A stretch of 64,000 bases of DNA from Erigeron canadensis (lineage: Eukaryota; Streptophyta; Magnoliopsida; Asterales; Asteraceae). The notes under the pieces were generated by a model, which was not told where the DNA came from, searched no databases, and saw only the letters and a list, made by a program, of their open reading frames with translations. The stretch is from the NCBI RefSeq assembly GCF_010389155.1, contig NC_057764.1, positions 43,780,275 through 43,844,274 of the forward strand. Direction: 5' to 3'. Made by a program: the position numbers and the translations under genes. This document shows positions 1 through 12,019 of the stretch, piece by piece; the stretch's first letter is position 1, and every line of letters begins with the position of its first letter.

Positions 1-740
1 TACTTTAAAATTAGCTTTTTAAAGTCAAATTACATATGTTGTAACTTACTTCTTTTTTGCAGATTTTTCACGTATTCTGAGCGAAATTAAGTATGTTAAC
101 ATTTATTTTATAATAGTTAATCTCTAAAAAATTTATACAAGAGTATATATGGGTAATTTCTTTCCTTTAGTTTAAGTGATCACTGATCAGAAAGTAAAAG
201 TAAATACGATTTGTCATAATAAATGTTAATTACTTTATGGAAAAATGATGGGTACTGTGGATTGTACTCAAACATGAGTACTGCGAAGGCAAAAAAAAAA
301 GTTGAAACAATTACATTTTAGCACTTACACTTTATAAACAACCATAAATACCCCATGATTTTCAATGGTAAAGTACTCAATTATGCGTACTGCGGTTGTA
401 CATAATATATATATATATATATACGAGCATGGTACCCGCGCAATGCGGTGACGATGATATTAGTTGCGATGTGGTGACGTCGATGGATGGTGATGGCATC
501 GTCGTCAAGTGGTGTAAAAAATTGATACAAAAATATTTGAAATTAGGGATAGTGAATATATATATATATATTATAAAAGATTATATAATAATTGTGTAAG
601 TTAATTAATTAAGGGTAAAATGGTAATTTCGCATGTCTCAAAGTTGTAAACTTTTCAACATAGGTGTATAATTTTTATATAATAGTATATAAGTATATAT
701 AATAGTATAGAAGTATGAAAGTATAGATAGGGGGATGAGA
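1..740. other. AT-rich intergenic DNA
   Basis: No gene is visible. The stretch is AT-rich with short TA runs (about 404-422 and 558-572). Positions 423-520 hold a GC-richer patch with CCCGCGCAATGCGG followed by GTGGTGACG-type triplets. The same kind of patch recurs at about 1800-2170 and 59.6-60.1 kb, so it is probably the end of a dispersed repeat. The small ORF over it looks like chance. Confidence 0.5.
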
Positions 741-908
741 ATATAAGGTTGTCGAGTATCTAAGCTTAGGTGTGGAACACTCACATATTGTTTTTTTAAT
801 CCATAAAAACTATGGGGACCCATGTATTTATTCATTGAAAAATAAATAATAAAATATTAATATATGAGGAGTTCCACACCTAAGCTTAGGTGTCAGACAA
901 CCTTATAT
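741..908. mobile_element. Short palindromic MITE
   Basis: A 168-bp segment with long terminal inverted repeats. ATATAAGGTTGTC at the left is mirrored by GACAACCTTATAT at the right, and TAAGCTTAGGTGTGGAAC (left) pairs with GTTCCACACCTAAGCTTA (right). The centre is AT-rich and non-coding. This fits a non-autonomous DNA transposon. The superfamily is unassigned because no clear target duplication is seen. Confidence 0.6.
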
Positions 909-1294
909 TCACTTTTCCCATATATATATATATATAAGACATAAATTAGTGATCTAGCTATAAGAAAAAAATAATTAAATGTTAATTACTGCATGCGTAA
1001 AGTTGAACTCTTAATATATTATAGATAGAGATTCCCAAGCTTCTTTAATTATTGGCCGAAAGTTAAATTTGTATAATTGTATGCATTCAAATAATACATT
1101 TTGGTTTGAGAAATCAACCAAGAGATAGAGCACGCGAGAAACATAAAAGACAGCAAGAAAAGAATTTTGACATTAGAAAGAGTTGACTTCGAAGCATTGT
1201 GAATGCCAGCCGGATCCTTTTCTAAAAACTTGCGGAACCACATCACATGGATATTAAATAATTCGAGTATAGTGATAAGGTTACTTGATGTCTT

Positions 1295-1640
1295 TGAAAA
1301 TTAGCTCAATGGTTGAAAAACTATCTTCTTATAGATTATAAGGTTTTGTGTTCAAGCTTTTGGAAGAACATAAGGAAGTCCTTTTATGAGGTCTTGGCTT
1401 GGGTTTACCGAAGTTCAAGTCTGAAGGGACATGGTTTACTCCTATTAATCGTCGTGCCTTCGAGCGGATTAGTATGGGGTCCCCCCCCCTCAAATCGGGT
1501 ATTTGAAATAAGCATTTCTATTTCGAGCGAGCTCTCTAACATGGATCAGTTAAGACAACGTATGCTAGACCTCTCGCTGTTGAATTGCGACACGAAGTTT
1601 TCAGCGAAATTCACCTTTAAAAAAAAATATATACAAGGTT
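1295..1640 (+). mobile_element. tRNA-derived SINE-like sequence
   Basis: An A-box-like TTAGCTCAATGG lies at 1301-1312 and a B-box-like GTGTTCAAGC near 1348, a spacing typical of a pol III promoter in a tRNA-derived SINE. An A-rich tail follows near 1617-1632. The 121-residue ORF across it resembles no protein I know. The 3' boundary is uncertain. Confidence 0.4.
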
Positions 1641-1799
1641 ATTTTTTATATATTGATACTTTTATACTGTATTATTAAAAAAACCACCTTCTTATTAAAA
1701 ATTACATAAAAATAATTGGTTAAAATACTTTTAATGATTAAATTACACTTTCAATCTTTTATCTTCTAAAATATTCACATTATCCTTTAAATCAATCAT

Positions 1800-2170
1800 C
1801 ACTTTTACATTAATTATTTACACCACTCGACGTCATCTTTACCACCAACAGTCGCTCCACCACCACACAACCGCCGCCATGACCACCTACGCATTGCGCG
1901 AGTGCTGTACAAAAATCCCTATTAAAACAAACTAGCTCCCATTTTAAATAAATTAAGCATTTCTTTTAAATAATCTTGAAATACTCTTAGGCACTCTTAA
2001 CACATCAAAGTATCAAACACACAATAGCGTCTCTTTTTCTCATACATACATACACATCAACACCACCACCGACCGCCACCGCTGCCGCTGTCATTAATTA
2101 CCACCGCCACTACTACCACCGTCGCTACCGCTGCATGACACCATGACCCATCACCGCCACCATCACTAAC
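1800..2170. repeat. CCACCG-rich simple-triplet patches
   Basis: Two patches (about 1820-1920 and 2040-2170) are rich in CCACCG/CCGCCA triplets. The first carries a CGCATTGCGCGAG motif resembling the repeat ends at 423 and near 59.6 kb. No convincing reading frame crosses them. They look like degenerate ends of dispersed repeats. Confidence 0.35.
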
Positions 2171-2282
2171 TCTCATCAATCCTTCTATGTTTAAGCTTAT
2201 AGATTTGTTCAACTAATCAACTTTTTAATGGAAACAAAATGATCACCATAATGTTTCGAAATATTTGTGAAAACAAACTCAT

Positions 2283-2612
2283 GGGGTGTTTGGTATAATG
2301 GAATGGAAAGGGGAGAAAGGGAATGGGAAAGACTTCCCTTATTTGTTTGCGACGAAGAAAGGGAATGAGAAAGAAGAAAGAGGAATCAATTCCATTCTCT
2401 CCATTCTCAAATTTTATTTTTTATTTTTTGAAGATGTTATATGTAATAATTGTATTATTCTTAAAAAAAAAAATTTATATATATATTCATTTTCCGTGGG
2501 TACCAAACAACGGAATCCATTCTCTTTCCAAATATTCATTCTCTTTCTCACTATTTCCATTCTCTATTACATATCCATTCTAGCTCTATGATTTCCTCCT
2601 ACTAAACACCCC
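2283..2612. mobile_element. Tourist-like MITE, copy 1
   Basis: The element starts GGGGTGTTTGGTATAATGG and ends CTAAACACCCC. The interior contains the inverted pair GGAATGGAAAG / CATTCTCTTTCC. Copies of the same family sit at 21135 and 41296, where TAA and TTA flank the start, as expected for PIF/Harbinger-derived Tourist elements. At this copy the target duplication is not clear. The two overlapping ORFs here are chance. Confidence 0.6.
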
Positions 2613-3369
2613 TTTAGGGCAAACATCTTTTATAGAATTGTGTATATCGTAAGCTAAAGAACTATCTATATTATAAAATAGGATTTAAATATTGAACTTT
2701 TAATATTATCAAAATTACTAATACATTTTACCTTATCATTTAATATCTATATTTATGAAATAAGTAAAAATGTTAACCGGTTGAAAATTAAAATTTCAGC
2801 CGTTAACAAGATCGAACACGTAAAGTTATATGACAAGGAATGGGTTTTACTGTGTTAGAACCATCACGTCCACAAAATACTACAGTTTTTACATTGACTC
2901 GAATATTGATAATGGGAAAACAAAAACAATAGAATGAAAGATAAATTCTTTCCTTTGCTTTCGTCGTGTTTAGTACTTTTCTTTTATTTGCAACTTTTTG
3001 GTAGGCTAAATATTATATGTGGTCTTTTTGATGTTTAAGTATCAGAAAGCCATGCATATTCTCGCATATATGTTTCACAATCCTCGACAAATTACAAAAA
3101 GGTTGCATTTTTTTCTTGATGGTTGATTATTTGTCGCCCAAATAGTTAGATGTTAAATATTATGCCTAACAGCTAGTAGGGCATCCACATATTGTGATGA
3201 CGACGAATAAACGAAAAAATATTTTTGTTGAGTCAAGGATTCGTTGACTAAACTTGATCGTTGATAAAAATTCATTAGCGAACCATCAGCGAATTCGGTG
3301 ACTCTTTGCCAACAATGCATTTTTATCCAAATTGTTAGTCAAAGCAGAAAGAATTCAAATAAGAAGAGA
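2613..3369. other. Intergenic, no gene seen
   Basis: AT-rich DNA with no supported coding or structured feature. Around 3180-3350 there are short inverted motifs (for example CGAATAAACG and GCGAACCATCAGCGAA) that may be a degraded MITE. Confidence 0.4.
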
Positions 3370-3910
3370 CAAAAGTCACATGGTGGTTGTTTCAATGGTA
3401 ATGTAACTTATATGACAAAGGTTCAATTAGATTAAAAAGAAGGGTTTCTCTCTCATACCCGATTTGGTAATGAAGACAAAGGGCATCTGTAGCAAGTACT
3501 TCAAGCCAATAAGAATACGACAACCACCATCTTATCACCATCAAAACAAGGTTGTGTTGCCCTACTTGTCTCCTATATAAAGCAACATAGCCGCCTACAA
3601 GATTTGTGTTTGTCATCACAAGTGTGTGTCACTTAGAAAGTGTGTTTTTCATATTTCTTGTAATTACTTAAGTTTTTAGTTAGTCTAAACTTAACAATTA
3701 TAATTTTATTTACTTGCTTGTAAGTCAAGTTGTAATATCGACTATGTATTCGTCGTTTATTCAATAATATATATGATTAGACTTGTATAGATTGTTGTTT
3801 TTGAATTCTTATTTTGTTCTTAATCTTTACTTGTTGTTCTTATATTATTTTTTAGATAACTTAATACGAGTATAAGTTAAGCAAATAAATAGACTGTCAT
3901 AAGAATTACA
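3370..3910 (+). mobile_element. Possible solo LTR (copia-like)
   Basis: A TATA-like CTATATAAAG lies near 3571, followed by a leader-like stretch, T-rich sequence and an ATTCAATAATAT polyadenylation-like signal near 3757. This is the usual order of a plant LTR. No TG...CA ends with a target duplication could be fixed, and no retrotransposon ORF lies beside it, so this is a weak call. Confidence 0.25.
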
Positions 3911-4279
3911 TTTAAAGTTTTTATCTCACACAACACATAAATATAATTGCCAACGTGTTATTCATAAACAACCTAAAACCACACTTGATGGCGGTTATCA
4001 ATAGACAATAGGACTTAAGAAAAACCCGTTTACAATAAAATGAATTAACTAACACCTCAATTAAATTAAACTTATCATAGTATGACATTTTTTAATTAAT
4101 TTTATTATAAAGACATTTCTTTATTATATTGTAATTAGAGCATACACTTCATTATTGTTTTTAGAACATATACCTCATTAAAAGTTTGAAAAAGAAAAAT
4201 AATACCTTTCACCCTTATTTATAATTTCCGTAAAGTTTAATCAAAATTAGAGAAAATTGATTTTTTTTTTCTCGAACAT

Positions 4280-4480
4280 TCAGTCGGCATACGATATCAA
4301 GAAATCTCATCGTATAATAGCAAAGACTTGCACGTACCCTAGACAACGAAATGTTGATCATGAACCGTTACAAGTATTTGGAAGGAAATTAAAAACCCAA
4401 GGCTTCTCATCCCTAAGGATTAAACTCATGAATTTCGCTAAAATCGGGAGTACCGTTAACCAGTTGGACTGACCATCATT
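4280..4480 (-). mobile_element. SINE-like sequence, minus strand
   Basis: Read on the minus strand, AGTCCAACTGGTTAACGG resembles a pol III A box, and GAGTTTAATCC about 35 bp later resembles a B box. A SINE body without any protein signal follows. Further GC-richer sequence continues to about 4770 and may be part of the same or another retroelement. The boundaries are approximate. Confidence 0.35.
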
Positions 4481-4489
4481 GGCTGAAAA

Positions 4490-6430
4490 AATCGAAATTG
4501 GAGGGTAATAATATAATTCCACTTTTAATAGTGGCGTAAAGTGAAGATTGGGGAGGAGTAGAGAAAAATTCCCTTATGGGGTATTCCGAAAGTGTAACCT
4601 AGGCAACAAAAAAGGGGCCCGATACTTCAACTAGAGGGTACGAACTGAGTTTCGTTTCCGAGTTTATGGATTGGATTCAGTCAACCTCACTCCCTTTTTA
4701 TGTTGTCGTGATGGTTACCGGCGAACGCTCCCAAAGGTGACATGCGCCTGAAAGTGCTTCTCCCAGCTTGATCTTAAATTTTATACATTAATTAAGCAAT
4801 CTGGGGTATCCTTTCTTTAAAAGCAAAATCAGGATGTATTAATTATTTCTATTTGATCCAATTGATTGACATGCATGTTGTGCACATAAAAGTAAAAAAG
4901 AAAAGGTTAGTAACATGACGCTAGATCAATAAAAATAGGTCGGGGTCACATAAAAGTCTCGGAATCACTAATCAAACAAGTACCTAGATGCAAGCCTGCA
5001 AGGTTGTTAAATTTCCCGAGTCAGACGAATACCCAAAATAAACTTCTGACTCCGCATCTCGCCGGGTCGAGTCCGAGTCACGAGTTTTTCCCTCTCGCTG
5101 AGTTGAGTCCGATTCTCCAAACACTCCTAACTCCCCCCCCCCCCCCCCCGGCCAAGTGGAGTCTGAGTCACGAGTTCTCCAATCTTACCTAACTGGCTAG
5201 CTACATATTAATTGCAACATATTAAAGAGTATTGTATATTTGTATATATGAGTAAATATAGCCAAATGCCCCAATTATGAACTTTATAATTGTTATAAAT
5301 GGTGTACATCACTAGTTTTTGGATATAGAACATAAAATTTATTTTATAGTGTTATACTTTACAATACTGTATTGCATGTTAGGTATTGTAAAACATGTAA
5401 GGTAGTGTATCGTCATTAATTGACAAGGATCTAACACTTGTTGTTAGCAAGAACTTATTAACCTACTGGCTAGGTATTCTCATTTCTTTTCGTCTTGGCT
5501 TTTGGTTTTTAGCTTTTATTTTCGAGTTAAACTTTTTAATATTTTGTTGTGTTTTTGGTCATTTATTTTAATTTTTATTTAGATTATGCTTTTAACTAAA
5601 ATGGGTAGATTTTCATTATCTTTTACTTTTACAATTAGTATATGGTTAGTATTTTTTTTTATGTATTCTTTGCTGCATGGCATATAATTATGTAAACGGT
5701 TGTTATAATTTATGTTTTTGTTTTCGATTTGTTTCTTAATTAGTTTTTTTTTGCTTATGTTTCTGAAGTATAACTGTTGCTATATGTTTTCATTTGTTTT
5801 TTGCACCATATAGCTAAAACGATTGTTATATTTCATGTTGATATATAAGAATAAATATGATAGGGTTAACGTCCACACGGGCTATGGAAATCACGTTTAT
5901 ACAATATTGGTAAATGTATATATATTTTAAATGACGGAAAAAAGTATTGATAGATATATGACTATTAGTAAATCTATGTTTGAAGATTTAATATAATTTG
6001 GAGTTAAATGCAAGATTTGTCCCTGTGATTTGTTCAATTTTGTAATGGAATTCTTTTTCGATCAAGTTCACTAGCAATTGAGGTCTTTAAATTAAAAATC
6101 TTTTGCATCCATGGTCCAAAATTAACTTATCCGTTAGTGAGGGTTGTCAAGTACAATTGCACCTCACGTGTAGGAACCAAACTTGAATGAAAATAACAAC
6201 CATCACTAACAGATATATTAACTTTAGACCATTACGGGTGCAGATAAAAATTTAAATAGATTTTGAGCCCCTCGTTGCTACTAAACTCGATATATGACCC
6301 AATTTCAAAAATGAAAACCATATGGACCAATTTTGTCATTAACTCTACAATTTATTATACTTGTACATTTTAATGAAAACCATATGGACCAATTATTTTA
6401 ATTTTAATTTTAATGTAATTTATTTGTTAA
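4490..6430. other. Intergenic with short repeats
   Basis: No gene. Positions 5030-5190 hold repeats of the type CGAGTCCGAGTCACGAG around an 18-base C run (about 5134-5151). AATGAAAACCATATGGACCAA occurs at about 6311 and again near 6373, a local duplication. The remainder is AT-rich. Confidence 0.4.
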
Positions 6431-7922
6431 CTAGATTATTGTCCCGTGTAATACGCGAGTAAATATATTTTTATACTTAATTATATATATCTCAAAAATA
6501 TAATTTTCCTAAGTAATAATTAACGAATTAAAATATTTAATTTTACTTTATTAACATTTGTATTTTTACCTTGATAAGTTCACAGAAATTTATTATGTTG
6601 TTCATTAAGTCTTACTAATTTAACAAATTATTCAATGCCAAAAGTTATTGTTTATCTATATCATCACAAATATCTCCATGTCATTCGAATTTCCATGTCA
6701 AATTATAGAAGATATCACACATGACACATTCTTTAGATGGTGTTAAGGCATACAACCTTCTAAACCGAGTTGCAAGATTGTCACCATTAAGCCAATGATC
6801 ATTCCAGAATCTTGTCTTATTTTCACTACCAACTGATCTTTAATAACATCTTAAGGGGCTAGCAATCGAGTGTGCCTCAGAGAATAAGGAACATATATTT
6901 GCCCATGTATTATTACCATTTATTTTAGATAGGAATGCAAACTCGGAACCATGAATCACATGGATGATTTTAAACCTCATGACATCCAAGTTTTGAAATA
7001 CATGTCATATCTATTTGTACATATCAATGCTAAATTTTGAGTCTTCATACCACCAAAACCTAAACCACCCACATTTTTACCTAACGATTGTCTTTCAGTC
7101 AATCCATTACATTTCATTTTCCGAGTTCGACCCCCCTCCCCCTCCTCCCTTACCCCTTCCATACAAAAAAAATAAAATTGTGATCTTTATTAATCGAAAT
7201 AAAGAAAAATAATATATCATAAATACTTTGAATTACCGAGTTAGAATCCATCATAGGTAACACATTAGTATTGAGTTTAGAATAGGAGAAAATAAAAAAT
7301 AAAAAGAGGTTGGAAAAATGTTTTTTTTTTGGGTAAATGTACATTCATTGATAATATAGTTGTATATAAAAACGTTATATTTTTCTTCAAATTCTTTTAT
7401 AATAGTAATCAACATAATTTCAACAATATTATGCATAATTTCAAGTTATATTAACACAACATGCGATATATATATTGATAATTAAATTGCTTAGAAATTT
7501 TAGAGTATAACTAAATTATTCAAGCAAAACGTTAAAACACAAGTGCAATGACAATGCAGACATATCCGGATGAATGGAAGACATACAAAGAAACAGAATC
7601 TTACTTAGCGAGACCTCTAATAGATGATGTATCTATTTTTCAAAATTGTGGTTAAATAACACACAAATATATATGAGAAACAATGACTAAGGTTGTAACA
7701 TCCCGTACTCATTTATTCTATTTCCGTTAACTTTGATCGTTAGTCATAGTTGATCTGTCTTTAAGTGGCGATATATATTTATGTGGATTAATATTTGAGT
7801 TGATTAAGTATAGTAAGGTTTGTCATTTATGTGAGTTGTTAAGAGTATGTGTTCTCATTTAGAGTGATTGAAAGTGTTGATAAAGATTATCATTTAAGCT
7901 TTTTAAAGTTGTATGTATTCCC
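6431..7922 (-). mobile_element. Helitron-like repeat, left part
   Basis: Read on the minus strand, the left edge ends ..AATCTAG followed by T, preceded by an imperfect hairpin (CGCGT-ATT-ACACG). This resembles a Helitron 3' terminus. The internal sequence (about 6481-6900 and 7425-7680) recurs at 10.48-11.31 kb and 11.37-11.87 kb. The 5' end was not found, and the CACTA at 7926 interrupts the block. Short ORFs at 6977-7436 are not convincing. Confidence 0.4.
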
Positions 7923-8346
7923 GTTCACTACTAGAAAAAATGCATTTAATGACACCGATTGCGTGTCCTAAAAGGGGTCAGATGACACGCTTTTTGGTGT
8001 CATAAATCGACCCGTCATAAAGCTTTATGACACGCATTTAGCGTGTCATGAATTTATGACACGCTTTTATGACACCCTTTTACGACACGCTTTTATGACA
8101 CTATTTTATGACATCTTTTTTGCGTGTCATGGTTGAAATTTAAAAAAATATATATATATATATTTTTATAAAATTACTAATATCCACACATTAAATAACA
8201 GCTAATCTCACAAAACAAATAAAGACCCAATAGCAAAAAAGCGAATTTCATATATATCAAAACAATGTCGTTCATACAACCACAAGTTAGTAATAGGTAA
8301 CCTAATTGTATCTAGCTAGACATTGTTTCAGTGAGTTAAATGCACA

Positions 8347-8556
8347 TCACGGGCTTCCCTTGAGTTTCTTGGCGAGGGTAGCAATGTGCTTACCCTGATA
8401 AAAAGCTTGCTGCAACTGTTCACGGATAGAAGGTACAAATCTGTATAATGTATTGAGGGTCGACTTGGATGACCCTGCTGGAGTGGGATGAAATACAGTC
8501 TCTACGTTTCTTATCAGGTCCACAAGTTTCTTGGACGATGTTAATACGTTTACTAC
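8347..8556 (-). pseudogene. Captured terminal exon, origin unknown
   Basis: On the minus strand a splice acceptor CTGCAG precedes an open stretch of 69 codons that begins VVNVLTSSKK, contains RFVPSIREQLQQAF, and ends AKKLKGSP before a stop. It is not the C-terminus of V-ATPase subunit A, and I do not recognise the family. Its phase (0) matches the donor of the preceding V-ATPase-derived exon at 8681, so the two could be spliced into one frame. It most likely came from a second host gene captured by the CACTA element. Confidence 0.5.
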
Positions 8557-8680
8557 CTGCAGAGGACAGCCCAAAACAGATATTAGCCGAAATTAAAATT
8601 AATGTGACACATACAGAACAGCAATTCATAATATTGTGCATTATCAGGAACTAGGATGAGTAGTTTAGAATGATACGTAC

Positions 8681-9518
8681 CAGACGACCAGAAATTTCAC
8701 GCAATGCTTCTGCCCAATGTGAGGTACAGTCTGCCATCATACTTACGTTGTAGCCCATATCTCTGAAGTATTCAGCTATAGTAGTTCCTGAATAAAAGTA
8801 AAAGGCAATACTATTAAAGCTTATATATCCTATTAGAGTTCAACCAACTCAAGAGAGACCATACTTAAAGCTCGTCTTACCTGTATAGATTGAGGCCTCA
8901 CGAGCAGCCACAGGCATGTTAGAAGTGTTGGCCACAAGTGTCGTATGTTTCATGACAGATTCTTCACGGCCATCAGGTAATGTCATGGTCAATTGAGGAA
9001 AATCCACGAGAACCTGGTAAATTATCACAAACATCAAATGCAATCCCATATCTACAAGTGATGCTAAAAATATATAAATTCACGGGGACGTATTTCTGCC
9101 ATTTCATTTCCTCTTTCTCAGCAACCAACATAAACAACAGTGTCCGAATTTGAGTACTGCGTGATTAAAGACATAACGAAACAAAAACAATTAAAGACAT
9201 CTAACTATTCAGACAAGTGACTACCCAACTAAATATTGAATATACCTTAGATAAAGCTTGGCGAATAACTGTTTTTCCACCGCCAAATGCACCAGGAATA
9301 GCGCATGTCCCACCAAGCACCGATGGAAAGAGGGCATCAAGAACACGCTAATACATGAAAGATAATTAGGAGTACATTAAGGGTCTGATGGTCAATAATA
9401 GAGAGCCAAAATAAAGATAGATGAATTTTAATTTGGTGATAAATACCTGCCCGGTAAGAAGAGGAGTATCGGCAACAAGCTTTGATGCAACAGGCCGAGG
9501 CGTACGTACAGGCGATGT
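8681..9518 (-). pseudogene. VHA-A: V-ATPase subunit A exons captured in CACTA
   Basis: Four minus-strand exons match the nucleotide-binding part of the vacuolar H+-ATPase catalytic subunit A: 9447-9518 (VRTPRPVASKL...LLTGQ), 9246-9347 ([12 protein letters not shown], then P-loop GAFGGGKT), 8881-9013 ([15 protein letters not shown]) and 8681-8787 ([16 protein letters not shown]). All have GT donors and AG acceptors, and the phases join. Departures from the conserved enzyme are a P-loop cysteine changed to glycine, the block of about 22 residues around the GERGNE motif missing between the second and third exons, and the ADSTSRWAEA motif read as [10 protein letters not shown]. No N-terminal or C-terminal catalytic-subunit sequence is present and no start codon was found. 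It is a gene fragment, not a working ATPase. Confidence 0.88.
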
Positions 9519-9959
9519 CTGGGAATCAGAGTTGCATAAAATAATAAAACAGATATTTAACCGGTAATGAACTAATTCGTATCAAGCATTCACTCAAACG
9601 TAATCAGTTTATTTCCTGAACTAATCCACATTACAAACACAAATATTCTACATCTCAAACTCCTAGTCACCACAAATCATACAGTTTGAACTCAATCTCT
9701 CAAAAACACTTAGTAATCTTCACTAATACACGCAACGGAAATTTTACACATATGAACAAATGAACTTATTTTCTGAACAACTAACAAATTACCCTTTTAA
9801 CAATATATATATATATATACATATATATACATGTATTCATATACAAATACATCTAGATATGATTTTGCATTCAATAAACTATAATCAACATATATACACA
9901 TATATATACAGGTATTCATATACAAATAATATATAAACAAAAAGAGAGTGAAATTAAAA

Positions 9960-10215
9960 TTAACCTTTTAACAGGAGGAGGTAAAGGGCTTCGATTTTGA
10001 CTGTAATGGGGCTTCGATTTGAACCTTTGAAGCTTCGATTTTGACTGTAATCGATCGATACAGACGACTATATCTATATATATATTGATCCTTCAATCGA
10101 TCGATATCTATATCTGTATTCGGGGTTCGATGTGGTTTTCGTGTTTGGGTCGCAAAGATTTTTGGGGTTTTTTTAGTTTTGGAGATTTAGGGTTTTTTTT
10201 GGGTTCGGGAATATA
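9960..10215 (-). other. 5'UTR-like leader upstream of captured exons
   Basis: On the minus strand this stretch contains AACCCTAAATCTCC, a typical plant 5' leader composition. It ends in CCTGTTAAAAG followed by GT, a possible donor for splicing to the V-ATPase-derived exon at 9518. AATCGAAGCCCC-type motifs occur three times. No ATG was seen in this stretch. Confidence 0.35.
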
Positions 10216-10434
10216 AGCAAACAAAAATAATAAGACAGACAGTAGGAATGACAAGCAATGAAAGTGTCTCTTGTGTTACATTACACTTTTTTATGACACT
10301 AAAAATTGCATGTCATAAACCCTTTAGATTATATAAATTATGACAGTATTTTTATGACACTCGTTTTTGTTTGTCATTAAAATGTGTGTGTTATAATTTT
10401 GGTGTCATTAAAGGCTATTTTTCTAGCAGTGGTT

Positions 10435-12019
10435 AGTGCTATTTTAAATATGAGGAGTTGTTAGGTGAAATGTCATGTTAAAAATACAATTTTCTTAAGT
10501 AATAATTAACGAATTAATAAAAATTCAATTTCAAAATACAATTTTCTTAAGTAATAATTAACGAATTAATAAAAATTCAATTTCATTTTATTAATATTTG
10601 TTTTTCTGACCTTGATAATTTTACAAAAATTTATTGTGTTGTTTATTAAGTCTTACTGATTCAATGTCAAAAGTTATTACTTATTCATGTCATCACAAAT
10701 ATGTCGATGTCATTCGGATTTTCATGTCATATGATATAAAATATTACACATGACACATTCTTTAGATGGTGCCTAGGCATACAACCTTCTAAACCGAGTT
10801 GCAAGATTGTCACCATTAAGCCAATGATCATTTTAGAATCTTGTCTTTTTTTCACTCCCAACTATTCTCTAATAACATCTTAAGGGGGCTAGCAATCGAA
10901 TGTGTCTCACAGAATGAGGATGCAATGATATTATGCATAATTTTAAGTTTGATTAACACAACATGCGAAACTATTCTCTAATAACATCTTAAGGGGGCTA
11001 GCAATCGAATGTGTCTCACAGAATGAGGATGCAATGATATTATGCATAATTTTAAGTTTGATTAACACAACATGCGATATATCGATTGATAATTAAATTG
11101 CCTAGCAATTTTAGTGTATGACTAAATTATTCGAGCAAAACGTTAAAACAAAAGTGCAATGACAATGCAGACATATCCAGATGAGTGAAATAAATCCAAA
11201 GAAATGTAAACCTTACTTAGCAAGACTTCTGATAGATGATGTATCCTTTTTTCAAAACTGTGGTTACTTAACGCACAAATTTATATGAGAAACAATGACT
11301 AAGGTTTTTTACAAAAGCAAACTTCATGCCTAAAAGCGAACTGTGTGGTCACTGTTAAATAAAATCTAATCGACCTTGAAACCGAGTTGCAAGATTGCCA
11401 CCATTAAGCCAATGATCATTCTAGAATCTTGTCTTATTTTCACTCCCAACTATTCTCTAATAACATCTTAATGGGGCTAGCAATCGAATGTGTCTCACAG
11501 AATGAGGATGCAATGATATTATACATAATTTTAAGTTTGATTAACACAACATGCGATATATCGATTGATAATTAAATTGCCTAGCAATTTTAGTGTATGA
11601 CTAAATTATTCGAGCAAAACGTTAAAATAAAAGTGCAATGACAATGCAGACATATCCGGATGAGTGAAATAAATCCAAAGAAATGTAAACCTTACTTAGC
11701 GAGACTTCTGATAGATGATGTATCCTTTTTTCAAAACTGTGGTTACTTAACGCATAAATTTATATGAAAAACAATGACTAAGGTTTTTTACAAAAGCAAA
11801 CTTCATGCCTAAAAGCGAACTGTGTGGTCACTGTTAAATGAAATCTAATCGACGACTAATGTAGCTTCATGTGTTTTAGTGATTTAATTCTTACCTGGTT
11901 AAATATTTGTCAACTTATGATATTATAAAAACTTAACATGTCACTAAGTTATTTTTTTTTTTGAACGGCATGTCATTAATTATATATGTTTCTAGCGTAT
12001 CACGCGAGTATTAATCTAG
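10435..12019 (+). mobile_element. Helitron-like block with tandem duplications
   Basis: The right edge reads GCGT-ATC-ACGC (hairpin) then GAGTATTAATCTAG followed by T, a Helitron-type 3' end. The interior holds two long imperfect copies of one unit (about 10.49-11.31 kb and 11.37-11.87 kb), both also present left of the CACTA. Smaller tandem copies lie inside it. No Rep/helicase ORF is present, so it is non-autonomous. The 5' end was not located. Confidence 0.5.

Larger units (their letters stand above)
7926..10431. mobile_element. Non-autonomous CACTA (En/Spm) transposon
   Basis: The element starts CACTACTAGAAAAA and ends TTTTTCTAGCAGTG, the characteristic CACTA terminal inverted repeat. 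It is flanked on both sides by GTT (7923-7925 and 10432-10434), the 3-bp target duplication expected for this superfamily. The first 200 bp contain many copies of a TGACACGC / GCGTGTCA subterminal motif, and the last 170 bp carry related ATGACAC / GTGTCAT motifs in inverted orientation, as bound by TNPA-like proteins. No transposase ORF is present. The interior carries captured host exons on the minus strand, described separately. It inserted into the duplicated Helitron-like block. Confidence 0.92.

Noticed and set aside
1313..1678. 121-residue ORF as a gene
   Set aside because: It crosses a SINE-like sequence with A and B boxes and an A-rich tail, with no known domain.
2286..2591. Two overlapping ORFs of 86-101 residues
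   Set aside because: They lie wholly within a Tourist-like MITE and are low-complexity Phe/Ile/Ser reading.
8347..9518. A functional V-ATPase subunit A gene
   Set aside because: Only the central exons exist, the GERGNE block is absent, conserved residues are changed, there is no start codon, and the pieces lie inside a CACTA transposon.
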